From Eudoraea sp. (GTDB taxonomy: Bacteria; Bacteroidota; Bacteroidia; Flavobacteriales; Flavobacteriaceae), in contig JAHEBI010000038.1 in NCBI GenBank assembly GCA_024642325.1, forward strand, positions 1-11,259: a stretch of DNA of 11,259 nt. Direction: 5' to 3'. Both the position numbers and the translations under genes were made by a program. This document shows positions 7,224-11,259 of the stretch, one piece after another. Numbering within the stretch: the first letter of the stretch is position 1; each line of letters starts with the position of its first letter. The notes under the pieces are model-generated. The model ran no database searches. It was not told where the DNA came from and saw only the letters and a list, made by a program, of their open reading frames with translations.

Positions 7224-8987
7224 TTAATTCAGTTTGGTAAACATCAGCAATTGAAAGTCTATGACTTCTTCACCGATTATTTCCGATGCCCTGAGTATAA
7301 GCTGTCCTTTTCCTTTTTTTAAATTCATTTTACCCATGGAAACGGGTTTGAAATTCTTAACATAGGATTCTATTCGCGGAACCCTGTCGTTTTCCATACC
7401 CTTAAGCGGTGGGTCATGCGGTTCGGTTATCGTTTTGCTTAGACTGCTGGAATCTAATTCAAGCAGCAAGGTAGATCCGATGTTTTTCTCAGGGCAGGTA
7501 TAGTAAAGGACAACTTCATAATCACCCTCTGACAAAACTTCTACATCCCAGCTAATGGAATCCCCGGGATTCTTCCAATTTGTATAAAATGAACAATTCG
7601 GATATTGGTTACTTCGTTTAATTCCGCCCTGCGCAATTCCGTCACGTGCAGGTAGAAAAGTAGTTCCTGTTGCTGGGTGTCCTACGGTAAATGGCCTGCT
7701 ATCCATTGCTGATTCCGGCAGTTCTTCTAACCATTTCCCTTTTGCTCTGAGAAGAGTGGTATAAACCTCAGGATAATCATTGGAAACATCTTGTGATTGT
7801 CCTAAATCTGTTGGGATATGATACAATCTGTTATCATCATCCAGACGAAATTCCTGTGATCTTACGCTTGTTTTTTTATTCCAATGGTTATATATAAAAC
7901 GGGATTCCCAGGCAGGGTTTTCTTCAAAAAGCAGAGGTTCCAGATTTATTCCGTCAAGGGGTTTTTGAGTTTTCAACTCAATCCCTGCCAATCCCGCCAG
8001 GGTGGGTAGGATGTCAATGGCACTGGCTATCTGTGTGACATGCTTGGAAGCAGGGATAGACTTTTTCCAACTGATAAATAATGGACTGCGAACGCCACCT
8101 TCATCGGTAGAACCTTTTCTCCCTCGCATCCCGGCATTCCATCGCCATCCGTTAGGCCCGTTGTCCGATAGATAGACGATAATGGTATTCTCTTCCAAAT
8201 TTAGTTCCTGAAGTTTATTTATTATCCGGCCAACATTATCATCTATATTCTCAACCATGGCAAGTGCGGCCTTAGTGAAGCTGATGTCTTCAAGAGTAGT
8301 ATCCTTATGTTTTTGGATTAATTCTTTATTCTTAAACCTGTTCCAATAGCGATCCGGAACCTGCATTGGACTATGAGGCGTATTATAGGGCAAATAAAGC
8401 AAAAAGGGTTTTTCCTTGTTTTTGTTTATGAATTGGAGTCCTTTATCCGTAAGGTCGTCTGCTAAAAAACCCTTTCCCTTAACAAGTTTACCATTGCGTT
8501 CCAGGAGAGGATCAAAGTAATTGCCCCAATGGCCCGAAGTAAATCCATAAAAATCATCAAACCCTCGCGCATTTGGATGATAGGGAGGCTGTGAGCCACT
8601 GTGCCATTTACCATAGGCTGCTGTTTGATAACCGGCATTTTTAAATACTTCGGCAAGGGTGGTTTCATCCAGATTTAACCTTTCACCTCCGGCAGAAGTG
8701 GCAGTTACTCCCAGCCGCTGAAATTGCCTCCCGCACAGAATCTCCGCTCTTGTTGGCGAGCAAACAGGCTGAACGTAGAAATTTTCGAAATAAGCCCCGG
8801 TTCCTGCAAGGTGATCAAGATTTGGGGTTTGTAAATTTGAATTGCCATTGAAACTTAAATCCCCCCAGCCCTGATCGTCTGTAACAATGAGAATAATATT
8901 TGGCCTTGTCTCTTTTTTTATCGAGTCTTTCTTAGGGTTACAGCCTATGAGCAACAGGAGTATAAGGATATTTAAGCAGAGCTTCAT
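7224..8987 (-). CDS. Lipoprotein arylsulfatase-type sulfatase (S1 family) with C-terminal beta-rich domain
   Basis: This 587-residue sulfatase has a lipoprotein signal with LLIGC (Cys16). Its core looks like a textbook S1 enzyme: metal-binding Asp37-Asp38 in VTDDQGWGD, formylglycine motif CSPTR (Cys76 to Arg80), Lys126 and His128 in YGKWH, His204 in TPHSP, Asp274-Asn275 in LSDNGP, and Lys290 in GRKGSTDEGG. The arylsulfatase core ends near residue 430. The last 150 or so residues form an extra beta-rich domain, rich in aromatic and Gly residues (for example NPGDSISWDVEV and GDYEVVLYY), that resembles a carbohydrate-binding sandwich. The core motifs differ from those of the sulfatase at 5586-7220, so the two likely remove different sulfate groups. 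Its ATG directly abuts the TAA of the GH130-like gene, implying translational coupling. The substrate is unknown. Confidence 0.94.
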   Translation of the reverse strand: MKLCLNILILLLLIGCNPKKDSIKKETRPNIILIVTDDQGWGDLSFNGNSNLQTPNLDHLAGTGAYFENFYVQPVCSPTRAEILCGRQFQRLGVTATSAGGERLNLDETTLAEVFKNAGYQTAAYGKWHSGSQPPYHPNARGFDDFYGFTSGHWGNYFDPLLERNGKLVKGKGFLADDLTDKGLQFINKNKEKPFLLYLPYNTPHSPMQVPDRYWNRFKNKELIQKHKDTTLEDISFTKAALAMVENIDDNVGRIINKLQELNLEENTIIVYLSDNGPNGWRWNAGMRGRKGSTDEGGVRSPLFISWKKSIPASKHVTQIASAIDILPTLAGLAGIELKTQKPLDGINLEPLLFEENPAWESRFIYNHWNKKTSVRSQEFRLDDDNRLYHIPTDLGQSQDVSNDYPEVYTTLLRAKGKWLEELPESAMDSRPFTVGHPATGTTFLPARDGIAQGGIKRSNQYPNCSFYTNWKNPGDSISWDVEVLSEGDYEVVLYYTCPEKNIGSTLLLELDSSSLSKTITEPHDPPLKGMENDRVPRIESYVKNFKPVSMGKMNLKKGKGQLILRASEIIGEEVIDFQLLMFTKLN

Positions 8988-10079
8988 TTATTCCGTTTTT
9001 AGGGCTACGCCCACCATGGAATCTGCGGTACCATAGTAAAGGATCCACTTCTTTTTAAAATAAACCAATCCTTCAATAAAAGTTGTTCCCGCTTCATATT
9101 GGCCACTTTTTTCATGGGGAAGGCTTGGGCAGATAAAAGGTTCCGGAAGTCTTTTAATAAGCTTTGAAGGATCTTCCTTGTCAAACAGTACCTGGCCTCC
9201 GCAATATGTGCCCTCGGCAACTTTTGTACTGGCCCCTTCGCCACTTAGATTTTTCCCGTTGTAGAGGAGGAGTATTCCTTGCTTTGTGTATATGGCCGGG
9301 GGTCCGGGTTCTGTTAAATGGCTATCAAATTCACCAATTGTAGGTGTAAATACATGCAATAATTCTCCTGTGTTATCTATATAGGGTTCCCAATCAATCC
9401 CATCATCTGATTGTGCTAAATTGACAAATAATTCTCCCCAATACATCAAAAACTTTCCATTGACTTTTTTGGCTATTAAGCGATTATTCCTGAGTTCGGT
9501 TACCATAGAACCGGATTTACTCCAGATATTTAAGAATTTTCCATTTTGAAAATTTTTAAAAACAGGACCGTGTTTGGTCCAATTCCTAAGGTCTTTGGAA
9601 GAGGCACTGGATAGTCTGGCCACGTCTTTGTTCCAGCTGGTGTACATCATAATATAAGTACCATCGGGCATTTCAACCACTCTCGGATCTTCCACGCCTC
9701 CGGGGTAGTCCCACTCCTGAAACCCGTCTTCCCGGGGATATAAAACAGGTTCGGGGAATTTTGTGAAATTAAGGCCATCGGTGCTATAGGCAAGACCAAT
9801 TCGTGAAGTTCTGCCCCCTAATATGGCGTCCGGATTATCTTCCGCCCTAAAGAGCATAAAAACCGTGTCATTTCTCACTACTGCCCCGGGATTAAAAACA
9901 TCGGCTTTTTGCCATTGAACCATCTTTTTTTCCATGGGACAATTAAACGAATAAGCAGAATCTGCTATCATTATCGGATTCTGGGAAGGTTTCTCAAAAC
10001 CTGTTAACCATTCTGATTGCCCCGAAAGATTTGCCAGGGGCATTAGTGCAAAGCAAAGAAAAACCAAATAACATTTCAT
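8988..10079 (-). CDS. Secreted GH130-like glycosidase or mannoside phosphorylase
   Basis: This 363-residue protein has a signal peptide (about residues 1-20, ending NLSGQ) and a five-bladed beta-propeller of the GH130 type. Diagnostic motifs are KADVFNPGAVV (58-68), RTSRIGLAYSTDG (90-102), GGVEDPRV (127-134, where Asp131 is the expected catalytic acid) and MYWGE (212-216). Family members either phosphorolyse beta-mannosides or hydrolyse beta-1,2-mannosides. At 273-275 this protein reads YNG, where phosphorylases commonly have YHG with a phosphate-contacting His; together with secretion, this favours hydrolysis (inference). It follows the epimerase gene by 15 bp and abuts the downstream sulfatase. 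Calling it a mannosidase is reasonable but not proven, because linkage and sugar cannot be read from these motifs alone. Confidence 0.88.
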   Translation of the reverse strand: MKCYLVFLCFALMPLANLSGQSEWLTGFEKPSQNPIMIADSAYSFNCPMEKKMVQWQKADVFNPGAVVRNDTVFMLFRAEDNPDAILGGRTSRIGLAYSTDGLNFTKFPEPVLYPREDGFQEWDYPGGVEDPRVVEMPDGTYIMMYTSWNKDVARLSSASSKDLRNWTKHGPVFKNFQNGKFLNIWSKSGSMVTELRNNRLIAKKVNGKFLMYWGELFVNLAQSDDGIDWEPYIDNTGELLHVFTPTIGEFDSHLTEPGPPAIYTKQGILLLYNGKNLSGEGASTKVAEGTYCGGQVLFDKEDPSKLIKRLPEPFICPSLPHEKSGQYEAGTTFIEGLVYFKKKWILYYGTADSMVGVALKTE

Positions 10080-10094
10080 AATGAAAGATTTATT

Positions 10095-11259
10095 TTAAAC
10101 AGACCCGGATTGGACAGAATTGCCCTTTAAAAGTCCGATAATTTGCAGGCATGCCCTGCTGTTGTGATAAGGACATTTCCAGGGCCCCACCTTATTTTCG
10201 TTCGTATAAGGTACGCCTTCTTTATTAACTCTAAAAAACCACTCCCCATTTACTTTGTCCAGTATTTTTTCTCCTATAAAAGTCCACACCTTTCCGGCAA
10301 TATTAAAATATTTGATTTCGCCTGTAATTTGCCAGGCATAAAGCAAACCTACAACGGCTTCAGCCTGTGGCCACCAGTGTTTGTCGGTATCTACCTTCAT
10401 CGTCTTCAAATCCATGTGGTTGTAAACGCCAAAATCACTATCCAGGGCCTCTGCAAGAAATGTGTTGGTTATAGCAATTGCTTTAGATTCCGTAGCGTTA
10501 ATTAGCCCGTTGTCTCCCAATTCCCGGGCGGCATTAACCAATAACCATGCTGCTTCTATATCATGCCCAAAAGAGGCTTCTGCTGATAAGGACTTCCAGT
10601 CGTGTGTGAAAAATAATTTAAAGTGGTGATCTTCCGTTAAGAAATGACTTAAAATCAGCCTGGTTAAATACTTGAGCGCGCTTCTTACTTTTATATTCCT
10701 GCTTACTTCAAATAGAGTGGTGTACGCTTCAAGAATATGCAAATGGGTATTCATGGTTTTGCTTGCGTTGAGGTCTTTCTCACTTAGTCGCATATCCGCA
10801 ATGGGAAGCCAATCGCGTGTAAAGGCTTCCGTATAACCGCCGGAATCAGTGTCCAGGGCAATGCTTTCCAGTTGGTCAAAAATTTCCATGGCCCAATTCA
10901 GGGCATGGTGGTTTCCGGTATATTTATAATATTCAGAAAGAGAATAAATGGTAAATGCCTGGGCATAAGTTTGTTTTCTGGTAATAGTTGGATTTCCGGT
11001 AGCATCCAACATCCAGAATACCCCGCCATTTTGATCATCTTTAAAATGATCTTTCAGATAATGAAAAGCCCGTTCACAAACTTTCAGATATTTGTTATCG
11101 CCATAAAAAATTCCTGCAGCGGAGAATGACCAGAGAATTCGGGTATTTAGAATTACCCCCTTGGGGGCGTTTGGGATGAGTTGATTATAATGATCCCGCC
11201 TTCCTAAAAAGCCACCTAAGGAATTATCGATGGCATTCAAATGCCAAAAATGCAGAATA
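10095..11259 (-). CDS. AGE-family disaccharide 2-epimerase (mannobiose/cellobiose 2-epimerase-like), N-terminus cut
   Basis: The minus-strand frame stays open to the right edge: codons before the internal TTG at 11240 encode ILHFWH, which fits the conserved first helix of the family. The true start is therefore outside the window, with roughly 15-25 residues missing. The 387 visible residues cover an alpha/alpha-barrel with NTRILWSFSAAG, KQTYAQAF, FGHDIEAAWLL, KHWWPQAEA and GPWKCPYHNSRA. The His and Glu of GHDIE and the His of CPYHNSR correspond to catalytic residues described for cellobiose 2-epimerase. The family epimerises C2 of the reducing-end sugar, for example mannobiose to mannosyl-glucose, normally in the cytoplasm. 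Its position directly upstream of a GH130-like gene matches mannan-degradation clusters, where the two act in series. No signal peptide can be judged because the start is missing. Confidence 0.93.
   Translation of the reverse strand, partial: ILHFWHLNAIDNSLGGFLGRRDHYNQLIPNAPKGVILNTRILWSFSAAGIFYGDNKYLKVCERAFHYLKDHFKDDQNGGVFWMLDATGNPTITRKQTYAQAFTIYSLSEYYKYTGNHHALNWAMEIFDQLESIALDTDSGGYTEAFTRDWLPIADMRLSEKDLNASKTMNTHLHILEAYTTLFEVSRNIKVRSALKYLTRLILSHFLTEDHHFKLFFTHDWKSLSAEASFGHDIEAAWLLVNAARELGDNGLINATESKAIAITNTFLAEALDSDFGVYNHMDLKTMKVDTDKHWWPQAEAVVGLLYAWQITGEIKYFNIAGKVWTFIGEKILDKVNGEWFFRVNKEGVPYTNENKVGPWKCPYHNSRACLQIIGLLKGNSVQSGSV

Noticed and set aside
7215..7230. Small palindrome around AACGTT at the junction of the two operons as a shared terminator
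   Set aside because: The arms are only a few A/T-rich pairs, largely produced by the facing stop codons, with no stable stem or U-tract.
10143..11129. Plus-strand open frames (120 and 85 codons) inside the epimerase gene
   Set aside because: Antisense to conserved catalytic segments, with hydrophobic but unpatterned translations.
11236..11240. TTG at 11240 as the real start of the epimerase
   Set aside because: The frame continues to the window edge, and the upstream codons (ILHFWH) match the conserved N-terminal helix, so the gene is cut by the edge and not started here.

Overview
The window reads as accessory polysaccharide-utilisation DNA from a member of the Bacteroidota, most likely a marine flavobacterium. 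The reasons are AT-rich spacers, two sulfatases with lipoprotein signals, an AraC regulator, a secreted GH130-type protein next to a mannobiose-epimerase-like gene, and start codons without clear Shine-Dalgarno sequences. The species cannot be named from the sequence.

Layout. (1) 1-1038, minus: the first 346 codons of a sodium/solute symporter whose C-terminal end lies beyond the left edge. (2) 1039-1236: a divergent promoter region with a 9-bp inverted repeat. (3) 1237-2115, plus: an AraC-family regulator. (4) 2116-2295: an AT-rich leader. (5) 2296-7220, plus: a tight four-gene operon made of a GMC-type FAD dehydrogenase, a Tat-exported lipoprotein small subunit (gluconate 2-dehydrogenase subunit 3 type), a secreted xylose-isomerase-like TIM barrel, and a lipoprotein sulfatase starting at TTG. 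(6) 7224-11259, minus: a second operon, transcribed from beyond the right edge, made of an AGE-family disaccharide 2-epimerase (N-terminus cut), a secreted GH130-like protein and a second lipoprotein sulfatase. The two operons meet tail to tail with only 3 bp between stop codons. No spacer exceeds 300 bases. I saw no tRNA, rRNA, CRISPR, IS element or SusC/SusD pair.

How it may work together (inference). All four products of the plus operon carry export signals or can be carried out with a partner. This suggests an envelope pathway in which a sugar hydroxyl is oxidised (C3 is the precedent for this enzyme class), the keto-sugar is rearranged or cleaved by the TIM barrel, and a sulfatase removes sulfate. 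The minus operon adds a second sulfatase, a GH130-type glycosidase or phosphorylase and a 2-epimerase typical of manno-oligosaccharide use. The symporter would import a small product, and the AraC protein is the obvious local regulator. The most interesting point is this pairing of an oxidative sugar module with desulfation and GH130/epimerase chemistry. The substrate is unknown; a sulfated, mannose-containing glycan is one possibility.
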